64,000 nt of DNA from Cylindrotheca closterium (lineage: Eukaryota; Bacillariophyta; Bacillariophyceae; Bacillariales; Bacillariaceae). The DNA is taken from the NCBI GenBank assembly GCA_933822405.4, contig CAKOGP040001892.1, positions 62,001-126,000 on the forward strand, written 5' to 3'. Each line of letters opens with the position of its first letter. Within the stretch, counting starts at the first letter, position 1. The position numbers and the translations under genes were made by a program. Shown here in pieces: positions 39,122 through 49,765 of this stretch. Under the pieces are notes generated by a model. It was not told where the DNA came from. It saw only the letters and a list, made by a program, of their open reading frames with translations, and ran no database searches.

Positions 39122-40249
39122 CTATATAGTACTATTCGTGTACTTGCTGGCATAGCCTGGAACTCTCTCCTTCAGCAACTGCCAAGGGACGTCATCCTTG
39201 ATCAATTCAGGAAATTTCCCCAAATCTTTCAAAAGGCGCTCATCCGATTTGCAAGCCAGTTGACTGCTCCATTCTTCCTTGGATACATCGGCTCGTCCTC
39301 GTGAACACCGCTCCTTATATTCTTCCAAGGATTTGCTCTGATAATGATAAACTGCAATCTGATCAACGACCAATTCAGGATTGAAAGGTCCAGCCACAAT
39401 ATTGCCGTCGGTATCGTACGTATGCATCCACCAACGAAAAAGTAGATAGTCCACAAAGTGTGGGTTTTTAACTTTGCGCACAAGATGGGTTCGAGCAATG
39501 GTCTTGATGTGCTGGCTGGTCGCATGTTCCGATCGATTCTGAAATCGCATTGTGACGGGCAAGTCTTGGTAATGCATTTGATGGTTCAAAAAGAAAGCCA
39601 CCCAATTCATTGCCAAGCCACCATATTCAGGAGGAAGGCTCTCCAGAAAGTCTGAAATATAAGGATACCGTTGGGTGTCTCGCAATACTACAAATTCATC
39701 AATATCGATGAAAGCAACCCATGCATGAGAACGAGTCTTTTGAATTTGTTTGACACAGCTTGTATAGGCTTCGTTTTGTCGTTTCGGCCCCGGAAAATGA
39801 CGAATGTGAGTTCTCTGTTGCAATTTGCTTGGGTTAAAATTAGCCAAAGATTGATGCCAGGCTTGTAATTCAAAGTCTTCCGAGTTGTCGTATAGAAAAA
39901 TGTCTTCAAACCCCAATGCCAACAGATGGTATTGGACCCACTCGTCAAGATACCTCAGCCCACCCTTTTGAATAGCGCATATGGCCGCCTTTTTATTACT
40001 GTTATTGATGTGGCCTTTTGGGTCCGTCGTACTGACAACATAACCTTTGGGCTGTTGACAGAGGATGATGAACAGCAGACTGCCACCAATCGCCAAACTG
40101 ACAATAATCTGAAACAAATGTTGCGATGGCTTGAATCGACCTGCCGATGACAAACTTGAGACTGAAGAAGAACCACAACTGGACGATGGCGCTAGTAAGG
40201 AATCTAAGGATGAAGAAGAAGATGGCTTCCAAGCACGACAGTTGATCAT
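39122..40249 (-). CDS. GT92 family glycosyltransferase, copy 1
   Basis: A 375-residue type II membrane protein. A Ser-rich cytoplasmic tail precedes an anchor (IIVSLAIGGSLLFIILC, about residues 47-65), and a GT92 (DUF23) catalytic domain follows from about residue 87. It contains AAICAIQKGGLRYLDEWVQ, YDNSEDFELQ, RQNEAYTSC, the metal-binding DIDEF, and HYQSKSLEEYKERCSRGR near the end. In animals GT92 enzymes are galactosyltransferases acting on N-glycans; the acceptor here is unknown. It is one of four same-strand paralogues (also 42106, 46583 and 48185), closest to the 46583 copy, with which it shares long identical peptide runs. Confidence 0.9.
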   Translation of the reverse strand: MINCRAWKPSSSSSLDSLLAPSSSCGSSSVSSLSSAGRFKPSQHLFQIIVSLAIGGSLLFIILCQQPKGYVVSTTDPKGHINNSNKKAAICAIQKGGLRYLDEWVQYHLLALGFEDIFLYDNSEDFELQAWHQSLANFNPSKLQQRTHIRHFPGPKRQNEAYTSCVKQIQKTRSHAWVAFIDIDEFVVLRDTQRYPYISDFLESLPPEYGGLAMNWVAFFLNHQMHYQDLPVTMRFQNRSEHATSQHIKTIARTHLVRKVKNPHFVDYLLFRWWMHTYDTDGNIVAGPFNPELVVDQIAVYHYQSKSLEEYKERCSRGRADVSKEEWSSQLACKSDERLLKDLGKFPELIKDDVPWQLLKERVPGYASKYTNSTI

Positions 40250-40379
40250 AATCCTTGAAAAGTGGAATGCATGATGATGTTGATGATGATGACACAGTAT
40301 AGAAACTTCCGGCAGAAATCTGTTTTCGAAACGAGACTAGGAAAGTACCTCAAGACAAATACAGGTATTCTTTTTTGGC

Positions 40380-41279
40380 CTAATAGGAGTGTACATAACC
40401 CAAATCCATCAGATTAGTTTCAAAAAGAAAAGAAATCACATTCAGAATGGTAACTGAAGATCCGCTTCGAATACGGTATGCTTTTCGGTCATCCTGATTG
40501 ACTGTCGTTCTTGCCCCATCATCTCCTGGAGCACTATTGGCTGATGCATCTGCGATTTCCACAACGACATCTCTAGCAACGTTGTGGCTTCCATCCTCTC
40601 GAACTGCGACAGAGCCATGGAAGCTTCTTGAAGTAAAGATCGTCTTTGTCTCTATTCATCCTCAGCCACAATCGCATCCACCCTAGCTATTCGACATTTT
40701 GGACTTCCAACAAGATTCCAATCCGTTCCAGCAGCTCGATACAGAACCTACCATCCATCATTGAAGAGCCATTCGAAGTATATGGTCCGAGAGTCTTCCG
40801 ACAGATGAGAGCTTCGTTGACAGTAGTAGTATTCAATGGCAGTCTTTCCCTTCACGTTTTTCCGTCCAAGGACATTAGCTGGATACGCATCGAGTACTAG
40901 GATTTGCAAAAAATCAAGTCGACACTTTGCAGCCGACAGCAGAATGTGAAATGGTGTCGTACCGAAAGGATCAACCAATAAGTGATCATTGGTACTATTG
41001 CCTTCTTGCGAGGATTGCATTGATAACTCAATCTCCCGAGCGAGCTCATCTGTCGTTGCTTGTAGTAGTAAAAGAGGCGTGGTAGCATTTCTTGTGTATC
41101 AGAAAGTTGTCGAATCGACGCATCAGGGCAAGCGGGATGCTCGTGTCGCCATATTGATCTTTCAGCACTGTGCAGCCTCTGAAGCTGTTGATGTCCACAC
41201 CACCGGAACGACTATCGTCGATACTCGATGGGGTTAAATTATTTGGGATTCGGGAGATGGCTAAATAGTCGACCCCCAC
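40380..41279 (-). pseudogene. Broken BspA-like/ankyrin-like gene
   Basis: The minus-strand coding trace switches frame and contains stops. An upstream piece (VLKDQYGDTSIPLALMRRFD) is in one frame. After a shift near 41110-41120, a second frame carries ATTPLLLLQATTDELAREIE, then FGTTPFHILLSAAKC and LDFLQILVLDAYPANVLGRK, which look ankyrin-like. A TAG follows FNDGW, and the same frame continues with VLYRAAGTDWN to another stop. A third frame carries the tail (EIADASANSAPGDD to the end). The LRR_5 part expected at the N-terminus is missing. The tail DNA resembles the relic at 27837-28253. Confidence 0.65.
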
Positions 41280-42105
41280 GACTGACTACCTAGGATACTA
41301 CCGTACTGGTACCGCATATTCAATATTCAATATACGCAGTAGTTTACATCTATTTTTGACTATCTAAGATAGCCTACTGCCGTCCTCCGTGTGTGTGTTC
41401 GTAGTATTTTGTCTTGGTGTGTAGCTGGTGGGTTGTGGTGTGAAGCGGGTCGAACTGATCGAGTAATAGACTCGATTCGTTCGACCAATCTCAGAAATCC
41501 CGTGTGCGGTATTACTGAGATCTGCTTTCCTACCAGGCACCGCCGATATGGTAAAATGGAGGCGGTGCCCAACAGGGCGGGTGAGGTTTGGGAGAGAAAA
41601 ATTGAATTACCACGACACAAGTGGGTGAATTCAATCTCAGTCGATAAACTGGGCATCATTGCCTGGGCGCATCGACAACAACTTTTTGACGGTCGAAGGC
41701 CGTTCGGCCTTTGTCCGTCTGTAACACAATGTAGTCAAGGAAATCGAACAGTGTGCCTGCGGTCTACATACGTTGGAAAATAGGTACCTTTAAGAAGGCA
41801 TCCTATTGAATGAATCTTCATAGAATTTCGTTAGGGGCAGCAGGAACTCTAACTGATACCAGCACTGAATGGAGGCACAATATATATACCGCCGGAGGTC
41901 GCGGGCAGCAAATACCTAATATAAAATATGGGCACATGCCAATTTATTATCATCACATGTACCGGTACGTGCACTCATATTGGGCGTCATGTGTGATGCA
42001 GTGTAGTTTTTACATCTGTGGTTCCACCTTTTATATTCTAACACCTCACTCTTAGACCACACAAAGTTCTTCGCCAATACGGATCGATCATACATAATGA
42101 TAAAG
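41280..42105. other. Intergenic
   Basis: Overlapping frames on both strands at about 41360-41783 have no family signature. A short inverted repeat (GGCACCGCC at 41537 and GGCGGTGCC at 41561) could form a small hairpin. Confidence 0.4.
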
Positions 42106-43188
42106 TCATAATGTACTGTACTTGTTTGTATAGCTTGGTACACGCTCCTTGAGCAATTGCCACGGCGCATCGTCTTTGGTTAGTTCTGGTTTTTCCTGCA
42201 GATTCTCCAGAATCTTCTCCTCAGATTGGCACGCTAAATGTTGTTCTGCTATTTTCTTGGACACGGTGGCCCGCCCTCGCGAACATCGCTCCTTATACTC
42301 TTCCATGGACTTACTATGATAATGATAGACGGCTATCTCTTCGTCGGCCAATTCCGGATTGAAGGGCCCCTTGACAATATTCCCCCTGCTATCATAAGTA
42401 TGAAGCCACCATTGAAATAAGCGATACGCAACATAGTGTGGATTCAACGCTTTGCGGACGAATTTTGTGCGGGCAATCGTCTTTATATGTCGGTTGGTAG
42501 CATCGTCTGTACGATTCTGAAATCTCAAAGTCACGGGCAAGTCTTGGTAGTGCATTTGGTGATTCAATAGAAAGACTACCCAATTGACAGCTAGACCACC
42601 GTACTCAGGCGGCAAGGTCTCGAGAAAGTCTGAAATCTTAGGATATTGCTTTGGATTTCGCAATACCACAAACTCGTCAATGTCGATAAAAGCAATCCAA
42701 TCGTGCCATCCTTTGTTTTGAACTTGTTTCATGCAGTGCGTATACGCCTTGTTTTGCTTTCTCACTCCAGGAAAGTGTTGAATGTGAATCCGCTGTCGCA
42801 ACCTTGGAATATATGATTCATGCCAAGCTTGTAACTCAAAGTTTTCCGAGTTGTCGTACAAATAAATGTCTTCAAAACCCACAGCCAATACATGGTATTG
42901 GACCCACTCGTCAAGATATCTCAGAGCTCCCTTTTGAATCGCACATATCGCAGCCCTATTATCACCATAACCTTTTGGTTGTGGCGACATAATAAGTTTT
43001 ACTAGTAGACTGGCACTGCCAACAATGACAATGGCCACCAGAATTGGTAGGAAAACGAAGAAGGCTAACGATCGCTTATTGGATTCACTTGGTTTTGCAT
43101 CTCCTTTTCCACCACTCACATCACCATCGGAAGGCGCTGGCGATGATGGGCGTAAGGAAGCTGACTTCCAAGGACGACGGTAGATCAT
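42106..43188 (-). CDS. GT92 family glycosyltransferase, copy 2
   Basis: A 360-residue type II membrane protein. A short tail is followed by the anchor (AFFVFLPILVAIVIVGSASLL) and the GT92 domain: AAICAIQKGALRYLDEWVQ, YDNSENFELQ, KQNKAYTHC, the metal-binding DIDEF, RFQNRTDDATNRHIKTIAR and EEYKERCSRGR. It is the most compact of the four copies. The C-terminus (DDAPWQLLKERVPSYTNKY) is shared with the others, so the gene is full length. No intron. It probably acts in the Golgi on cell-wall or secreted glycans (inference). Confidence 0.9.
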   Translation of the reverse strand: MIYRRPWKSASLRPSSPAPSDGDVSGGKGDAKPSESNKRSLAFFVFLPILVAIVIVGSASLLVKLIMSPQPKGYGDNRAAICAIQKGALRYLDEWVQYHVLAVGFEDIYLYDNSENFELQAWHESYIPRLRQRIHIQHFPGVRKQNKAYTHCMKQVQNKGWHDWIAFIDIDEFVVLRNPKQYPKISDFLETLPPEYGGLAVNWVVFLLNHQMHYQDLPVTLRFQNRTDDATNRHIKTIARTKFVRKALNPHYVAYRLFQWWLHTYDSRGNIVKGPFNPELADEEIAVYHYHSKSMEEYKERCSRGRATVSKKIAEQHLACQSEEKILENLQEKPELTKDDAPWQLLKERVPSYTNKYSTL

Positions 43189-43999
43189 ACTTCATTCTTC
43201 TCTTGTTGATAGTGGGTGGATGCATTCAAATCTTTTTTTAATTAATAATGTGTCATTTGTTTTGCGAAAGTCTGAATAACTGCTGTGGAAATAATAATTG
43301 TGCACAAAGTGCTCCTGTATTCAATACCGATAATTACAAACTCTTCAACGACTATTTTAATAAAAAGAACTCTATGGAAATAAGCGGATGCGGCGTGAGC
43401 CCCAAATCGCAGGCACATGCATGAGCGACCGTCTATTTTTATCACATATATTTGGGCCGTTATATTTCAATTTCATTTCAGCACCCTCTCTAAGTAAAAT
43501 TAGCCCAAAGTCAATTGGTTCTTTGCTCGCATGTTCTACTGAATCGGCAGCAAGAAGTCGTCCTACTGTATTATTCTTTTTATGGCAGCTCCATCGATGA
43601 CGGCTGAATTAACGAATGAATAATAGTCAAGCAATCAGTACTTGATGAACAATTGCTTATATTATGGAATTATATTATGGAATCTACATCGTCATTACTA
43701 TTGGCAAGTTTTGGGAATAAGATCATACGATACGGCTTCGATATGAGACCACAGACTTACTATGAGCAAGTACAATAAGTACGTTACGCTGTGGAGTATA
43801 CATACCGAGCAACAAGTGGCTGGCTGGACTTGTGGTTGAAGAAGATTACAGCAAACCACTGAGAGACAACAAAAGTAGTCCATCTTAATTCTTGGCAGCC
43901 AACCCGAGTCATTTCCACTACCACCACGACGACCACCACGACGACCACCATCAACAACGCCAATACTTGACTACTTTCAACCGTGGGGTTGATGATGGG
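43189..43999. other. Intergenic
   Basis: Promoter of GT92 copy 2 and spacer DNA. A (CCACGACGA)n-like run lies at about 43920-43945. No gene is seen. Confidence 0.4.
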
Positions 44000-44560
44000 A
44001 CTTGTTCGGCAACAATAGAATTGGAGACCGTTGCATGCAGCAAGTGACGCAGGGTTTTGCGGACATGGTTGAACTATTTTACTGACCTCTGGTGCGAATG
44101 TTGATGCTGTTGACACAATATACCAATCGTACGGCATTAATTGCATGCGACTATAATTGTTGAAATAGTGCTATTACGGAATGGCGCCAATGTGAAGGTT
44201 GTTGATGCAAAATGTGGACACCATAGCATGGAGCTTGTGTCCGACAACGTCGTCGTTGAATCGTTGTCGAACTTTTGTTGCGTCATGGTGGTAGTCTATA
44301 TAGTAGCTATGGCTGGTGGTGAACAGAACGTAAACAATGATCGCACTGCATCACCAATAAGCTTGCAGAGTTGGTGAAATCGACTTAATGAAAGCATTGC
44401 TGGACAATGGTGCTAATATGGAACTTTGTCCTGTCAAAAGAGCCACGTGGAGATGTGGTGTATGGCTACTGGTGAAGCAATTTCCGATTGGAGTGTTGAT
44501 GGATAGACGGGCACAAGATCCAAAAGATAGCACTGTAGTAGAGCGTACCAGGTACTAGAT
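44000..44560 (+). pseudogene. Degenerate ankyrin-repeat relic
   Basis: Translating across frames shows three spaced ankyrin-like units. The first is FADMVEL followed, after a one-base shift, by LLTSGANVDAVDT (about 44060-44125). The second is IVEIVLLRNGANVKVVDA (about 44150-44205). The third is VGEIDLMKALLDNGANMELCP (about 44374-44436). Each carries the LL-x-(N/S)GAN-V core. Stops and shifts lie between them and there is no start, so this is a decayed gene. No intact ankyrin gene lies in the window. Confidence 0.6.
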
Positions 44561-45008
44561 GCCATTGCAGACAATTTGGTTACGATATGATTAAACTAGG
44601 TAGTGTTCGCCAAATCAGCCATTATTGACACTGGAGTGTTCATGTGGTGTGATAGTAGACTGGTCCACCATATAGTGCTCGTCTAGTAGAATCCTGTCCA
44701 TAGTGAACACTGGTGAAACTAGTTGCGTCGTAAAGTTGCTAGTTGGATACGCCTTCCTTACTTCTAGCTCTATACTATTCGTCTATCTACTGTCGCCAAT
44801 AAAACATAGACACTTCGGCGTCTTGTTCGCTCGTCAGTCATACGATGCATCTGAATGAAACGCAATCTTACTACTATTACTAATATATCATCAATATTGA
44901 TATTCCATCTTAGAAAATTGTTTTCCTCATCCAGAATCTGTATCCTTCCTAATATGCGGTGTGCAATGTGATTGATTGTTGTGTATATGAATTCGCCAAC
45001 TGCAACTA
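44561..45008. other. Intergenic
   Basis: Probably continues the decayed region. Nothing is recognisable. Confidence 0.35.
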
Positions 45009-45640
45009 AAATTTCATATTCGCGTTGCAGCAGAGGCACCGTCATATGCGGTTGCTCTCTTTTCCGCATCGTTCACAGAACGTTATGCGTACAGGCTATA
45101 CGCAAACTTCCCAGATGCTCCAGTCACACTCCAACTATACTTTCATATACGCGTTGTAGCAGAGGCCCCATCACCGGTGGCACTCTTTTAAGGATCAGCA
45201 TCTTTCAGGGAACGTTTGCACACACTTGTTGAGGCCAGTATGTTTGCCATTTTTCACATACACAGTCAAAACAAACGACAGCTCCCACGTGGAGCTGAAG
45301 CGGACCGGAGAGATAGCTCAATGCCAGTTATGCTCTCTCTTTGGGATATCGCTTACGGGGTTCCCCCAGCCAAAGAAGTATGTGTTCTGGATTTGAGAAG
45401 CACCGCCATCTTCATGGGGTTGCTCTCTTTAGAACGATCAGTGTCGTTCAAGGAAAGTTTGCACATCATACTTTTGTATGTATATGCCTTATTCCCTTCA
45501 CATCATGCACAGTCAAATCAAACGACAGCTCCCACGTGGAGCTGAAGCAGGACCGGAGAGCCAGAAATTTCTCTCTCTTTGGGATATCGCTTACGGGGTT
45601 CCCCCAGCCAAAGAAGTATGTGTGTTGTGTATTGGTGTTC
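45009..45640 (+). repeat. Diverged tandem repeat region
   Basis: Two long units are clear: 45261-45388 and 45508-45622 share the blocks CAAACGACAGCTCCCACGTG, GAGCTGAAGC, and CTCTCTTTGGGATATCGC, then CCCCCAGCCAAAGAAGTATG, with a period of about 247 bases. A second motif (CGCGTTGCAGCAGAGGCACC, GTTGCTCTCTTT, GAACGTTTGCACAC) recurs in weaker form near 45015, 45148 and 45400. No ORF or terminal repeat spans the array. Its nature is unknown. Confidence 0.7.
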
Positions 45641-46582
45641 AGACAACTTACGAACTCACCTGCTGTACGCCATAACTCTCAGCCAAATACTCCAAGAGTT
45701 GGTGTCGCAGCAGTACTCTTGCATGCCAGCCCCAAAATGAGGCCTTTATTGCAATCGAAGCACGGTAGAGGTTGAATGAACATTCGAGTAGCTCTCCTTT
45801 GGAGTAGCTCTCGTGACAAAATAAAGCCTCTGCTTTGATTTTGTGAGCATTTGGAGTGTGAAAAAGTGAAATTGAAGAAACCAGTTTCGAAACGGCCAAG
45901 ACTAAATTCAGCGAAAGTTTGAGCACGTTTTCGGCAGGTTCTCAATTTCTCCGTGCCCGTTTGCAGATCCGAAAGTAGAGTCCGTTGAGTCGAACACGTT
46001 TGGGATTTCTCCGTATAAAAAAAAGATCGAATTTCTTGCTACCGGGTATTAATACACTCTTACATACAGTACGGTATATATTACCTCAATTCGGTCTGCA
46101 GAAGAATAATTGTGGTATTTTAATATATACTACTACTGTATTTTTAAGACTTTATTTTAGGATCTATACCATCCGAATGATCTAAACTCGACATCAGCGA
46201 TCACTTCTGTCTGAAATATGTGTATTAACAATACCAAACAAAATATTATATCTGCTAACGGCTTCAATTAAACCAGCCCTTGGCAAATTGGTTGGCGCAG
46301 GATTTGACTCGTGTGATTGCCAAGAAAAAATGCCGATCTATCGTACCGGTATGAGTGTGGCACTGGTACGACCTTTAAACCAAACAAAAGCCGACAGAAA
46401 AAATAGGATGCTTGCATGATTACACATATGATTGATTCATTCAACCACCGATTTTTTTCCAGCAGGTGATGGTTTGGACACCGTCTTTTCTCTTGTTGTT
46501 CGTAATGAGACGCAATTTTTCCAACCGGTGCGACCCCCATTCGTTCTTCCTGGTATTGACTCACATATCAATATCGCTGCAA
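45641..46582. other. Intergenic
   Basis: Short frames only (for example 45648-45945 minus), without family signature. Becomes AT-rich toward GT92 copy 3. Confidence 0.4.
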
Positions 46583-47833
46583 CTATGTACTATTGGTGTA
46601 CTTGTTAGCGTAGCCTGGAACCTTCTCCATCAACAATTGCCAAGGGGCGTCGTCCTTGATTGATTCGGGAAATTTCCCAATCTTCCTCATGATGTGCTCA
46701 TCCGATTGGCAAGCCAGTTGACTACTCCATTCTTCCTTGGACGTTGTTGCTCGTCCTCTTGAACACCGTTCCTTGTATTCTTCCAAGGATTTGCACTGAT
46801 AGTGATAGACTACAATCTGATCATCGACTAGTTCATAGTTGAAGGGTCCCTCCACAATATTGCCGTTTGTATCGTACGTATGGATCCACCAACGAAAGAG
46901 TAGTAGGTAGTCCACAAAGTGTGGGTTTGATACCTTGCGCACAAGATGGGTCCGAGCAATGGTCTTGATGTGTCGGTTGGTCGCGTGGTCCGATCGATTC
47001 TGGAATCTCATTGTGACTGGCAAGTCTTGATAGTGCATTTGATGGTTCCAATAGAACGACACCCAGTTCATTGCTAATCCGCCATACTCGGGCGGTAGAC
47101 TCTCTAGAAAATCCGAAATAGTAGGATACTGTTGGGTGTCTCGCAATACTACAAATTCATCAATATCGATAAAGGCAATCCATTGATGAGAGCGAGCCTT
47201 TTGAATTTGTTTGATACAGTGCGTATATGCTTCGTTTTGTCGTGCCGTCCCCGGAAAATGCCGAATGTGAATGATCTGTTTCAACTTATTGCTTCGGTCA
47301 CTACTACTAGCAGTACTAACAGTCGTACTAGTATCATCCAAAGACTGGTGGTACCAAGCTTGTATTTCAAAGTCGTCAGAATTGTCATACAAATAGATAT
47401 CTTCAAAACCCACAGCTAATAGATGGTATTGGACCCACTCGTCGAGATATCTCACAGCTCCCTTTTGAATCGCACATATGGCAGCCCTATTATTGTTGTT
47501 ATTGGTGTCACCGAAACGTTCGGGTTGTTGCGAAAGAGTTCTTATAATTTCTAGTGTAAGAACGACACCAGCACCAGTTATTATGACAGTGAGAATAAGC
47601 CAAAAGACGGATGATCGCTTGGATTGCTGGCCAGTTATCGTTGCAGAACCTGGCAGCAAGACTGTTTCACTATCACTATCATCATCATCATCATCATCAC
47701 TATCATCATCACGACAATCACCATCATCAGCAACAGAAGACACTGTTGGCAACGTTTTTCGTCCTCCTCCTGCTCGTAACGACTGCAATGTTGAAAAGGA
47801 ACCTGACTTCCAACGACGGCGGTGGATCATCAT
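46583..47833 (-). CDS. GT92 family glycosyltransferase, copy 3
   Basis: A 416-residue type II membrane protein. The tail carries a poly-Asp run (about residues 40-55, an imperfect GAT repeat), followed by the anchor (VFWLILTVIITGAGVVLTLEI) and the GT92 domain with AAICAIQKGAVRYLDEWVQ, YDNSDDFEIQ, the metal-binding DIDEF, RFQNRSDHATNRHIKTIAR and EEYKERCSRGR. A Ser/Thr insert (SLDDTSTTVSTASSSDRS) lengthens the loop after the nucleotide-binding region compared with copies 1 and 2. It is closest to copy 1. No intron. Confidence 0.9.
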   Translation of the reverse strand: MMIHRRRWKSGSFSTLQSLRAGGGRKTLPTVSSVADDGDCRDDDSDDDDDDDSDSETVLLPGSATITGQQSKRSSVFWLILTVIITGAGVVLTLEIIRTLSQQPERFGDTNNNNNRAAICAIQKGAVRYLDEWVQYHLLAVGFEDIYLYDNSDDFEIQAWYHQSLDDTSTTVSTASSSDRSNKLKQIIHIRHFPGTARQNEAYTHCIKQIQKARSHQWIAFIDIDEFVVLRDTQQYPTISDFLESLPPEYGGLAMNWVSFYWNHQMHYQDLPVTMRFQNRSDHATNRHIKTIARTHLVRKVSNPHFVDYLLLFRWWIHTYDTNGNIVEGPFNYELVDDQIVVYHYQCKSLEEYKERCSRGRATTSKEEWSSQLACQSDEHIMRKIGKFPESIKDDAPWQLLMEKVPGYANKYTNST

Positions 47834-48184
47834 CCTTCATTCTCTTTTTTTATATATTGCGATTGGTGCATTAATTTTTTAAAAATGTAAAATGTGTGGC
47901 GTATGTGTGTTTTGGATCCAAAACGACGCACACGCATGTGTGGGCCATATATGTATATTACGAGTAGGCACGTTGTGAATTCATTTCATTCTCTACGATA
48001 CATACCGCGTTCTTGTCTAATAAAATAAAAGCACTGTACCTGGTTTATTTGATCATCTTCACTCCAATAATACCATATATACCATAGTAGCATAATAATA
48101 CTAGGTTGCAACACTATACTGCACGTGTGCATTATTATAGTACTCTTTACTCCCCCGTCCCTATCCTTAGTATTTTACGATATA
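47834..48184. other. Intergenic between GT92 copies 3 and 4
   Basis: Promoter of copy 3 and 3' flank of copy 4. AT-rich, with nothing else seen. Confidence 0.45.
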
Positions 48185-49765
48185 TCACGACATGTCACCA
48201 CCATCATTACCACCATCACCATCAACAACATCCACAAACTGATTGGCATAACTTGGCACTCGTTCTTTCAACAATTGCCATGGTAAATCATCCACAATGG
48301 TTTCCTGCCAATTCCAGTATTCCGCCTTGATGACCTCTTCGGGTTGACAGGACAATTGTTCATTCCATGCTTTCAGCGGAACATCGGCCCGTCCTCGCGA
48401 ACATCGTTCCTTGTATTCTTCCAACGATTTCGTATGATAATGATAGAGTGCAATCTCCTCCACCGTCTTGTGCTTGTTCCATGGTCCACGAACTCGATTG
48501 TTGGATAAATCTCGACTTTCAATCATTGGCCCAAATACAAGTTCCCAAATCAGCATGCCGAATCGTTTCCAGTAACGAGCAGTAGTACTATGTTGTTGTT
48601 GTTGTTGTTGTTGTTGGTGGTGGTAGTTGTAGTTGTAGTGCCGATTCAAGTATTGTCCCTTTTTTTCATAGTGCACAAAATGTGGATGGTCCACAAAGTC
48701 GATCCGATCCGTTCGAGCAATCGTCTTGATGTGGGTGTCCGTCGCATTGGCCGCTCGTTTCGAAAATCGTTTCGTGACGGGCAAGGGTTGGTACTGCTGC
48801 TGTTGATTCATGCCGATGATGATCCAATTGACGGCCAAGCCTGCATATCGTTCTTTTGGTAACGTATTCAATAAATTCATAATATTATTCGAATAGGTTT
48901 GATTCCGAATGACCAAAAATTCGTCCACATCGATAAAGGCAATCCAAGAATGGGCCTTTGTGTTTTGAATGTGTTTGACACAGTTCGTGTAGGCTTCATT
49001 TTGTCGATTGGGACCAGGAAAGTGTTGAATGGAAATTCGTTCGTGGACCGTTTGTTGTTGTTGTTGTTGTTGTTGTTGTTCTTGCCGCTGCTGCTGTATT
49101 ATGATTGGATCCATGGTGGTGGTGGTGGTGGTTGTTGTTGTGGTTGTAGCAGTTGTTGTACTTGTAGTAGTACTAGCTGACGTCAAATTTTTTATATTCT
49201 TGTGCCATTCTTGCAACTCAAAATCATCCGAATTGTCATAAAAGTAAATGTGATCAAAGCCTATTCCGAGTAGATTGTAATAGACCCATTCATCGATGTA
49301 TCGCAAAGCACCCTTTTGAATGACGCAAATGGCCGCACTGTTGTGATAGGTATTGAATTCTTTGGAAGCGGAGGCTGCTATGGATTCGGCTTCGGATACT
49401 AATGATAATTGATCATTGGTTGTTGAAGAAAAGAATTCATTCGTCGCCGAGTTGCTCACCAATTGCCTGTTGCTGAGAACCATGACCGTCAACATGGCCA
49501 ACAGCCAATAGTGTTTGGAGTAGGAGAATGTCATATTCGTCGCTTTGGTGGATGATCTGTTGCTGATATTGATGGCAGAGGTTGGTAATATCGTAGACGG
49601 CAGCAATGATGATGTTGAGGCCGAGGCTGATCTTGAGGAGGATGATGATGAGGTATTGCTGTTGAGCCTGGTGCGGCATATTGACGGCTTTGACTTATTA
49701 TTATTAGTGGTTGGCGAGGATGAGGAATGCGCCGAGGACGACCTTGGATGACGATGGCTGATCAT
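48185..49765 (-). CDS. GT92 family glycosyltransferase, copy 4, with homopolymer inserts
   Basis: A 526-residue type II membrane protein, the longest and most diverged of the four. The Ser-rich tail and anchor (YWLLAMLTVMVLS) precede a GT92 domain with AAICVIQKGALRYIDEWVY, YDNSDDFELQEW, RQNEAYTNC, DVDEF as the metal site, and EEYKERCSRGR. The domain is interrupted by a poly-Thr then poly-Gln insert in the same loop as copy 3 (about residues 195-240), and by a Tyr/His/poly-Gln insert near 390. Both are encoded by trinucleotide repeats (ACC/CAA type). All catalytic-region motifs survive, so activity is plausible. No intron. Confidence 0.88.
   Translation of the reverse strand: MISHRHPRSSSAHSSSSPTTNNNKSKPSICRTRLNSNTSSSSSSRSASASTSSLLPSTILPTSAINISNRSSTKATNMTFSYSKHYWLLAMLTVMVLSNRQLVSNSATNEFFSSTTNDQLSLVSEAESIAASASKEFNTYHNSAAICVIQKGALRYIDEWVYYNLLGIGFDHIYFYDNSDDFELQEWHKNIKNLTSASTTTSTTTATTTTTTTTTTTMDPIIIQQQRQEQQQQQQQQQTVHERISIQHFPGPNRQNEAYTNCVKHIQNTKAHSWIAFIDVDEFLVIRNQTYSNNIMNLLNTLPKERYAGLAVNWIIIGMNQQQQYQPLPVTKRFSKRAANATDTHIKTIARTDRIDFVDHPHFVHYEKKGQYLNRHYNYNYHHQQQQQQQQHSTTARYWKRFGMLIWELVFGPMIESRDLSNNRVRGPWNKHKTVEEIALYHYHTKSLEEYKERCSRGRADVPLKAWNEQLSCQPEEVIKAEYWNWQETIVDDLPWQLLKERVPSYANQFVDVVDGDGGNDGGDMS

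Noticed and set aside
41537..41569. Short hairpin as a possible tRNA or structured RNA
   Set aside because: No T-loop or anticodon arm can be drawn around it.
41391..41783. 130-residue plus-strand ORF
   Set aside because: Composition looks random, an equally long frame lies on the other strand, and no family is recognised.
45009..45640. Possible CRISPR array or LTR
   Set aside because: Units are long, few and diverged, without spacers of even length or terminal inverted repeats. CRISPR is not expected in a diatom nucleus.
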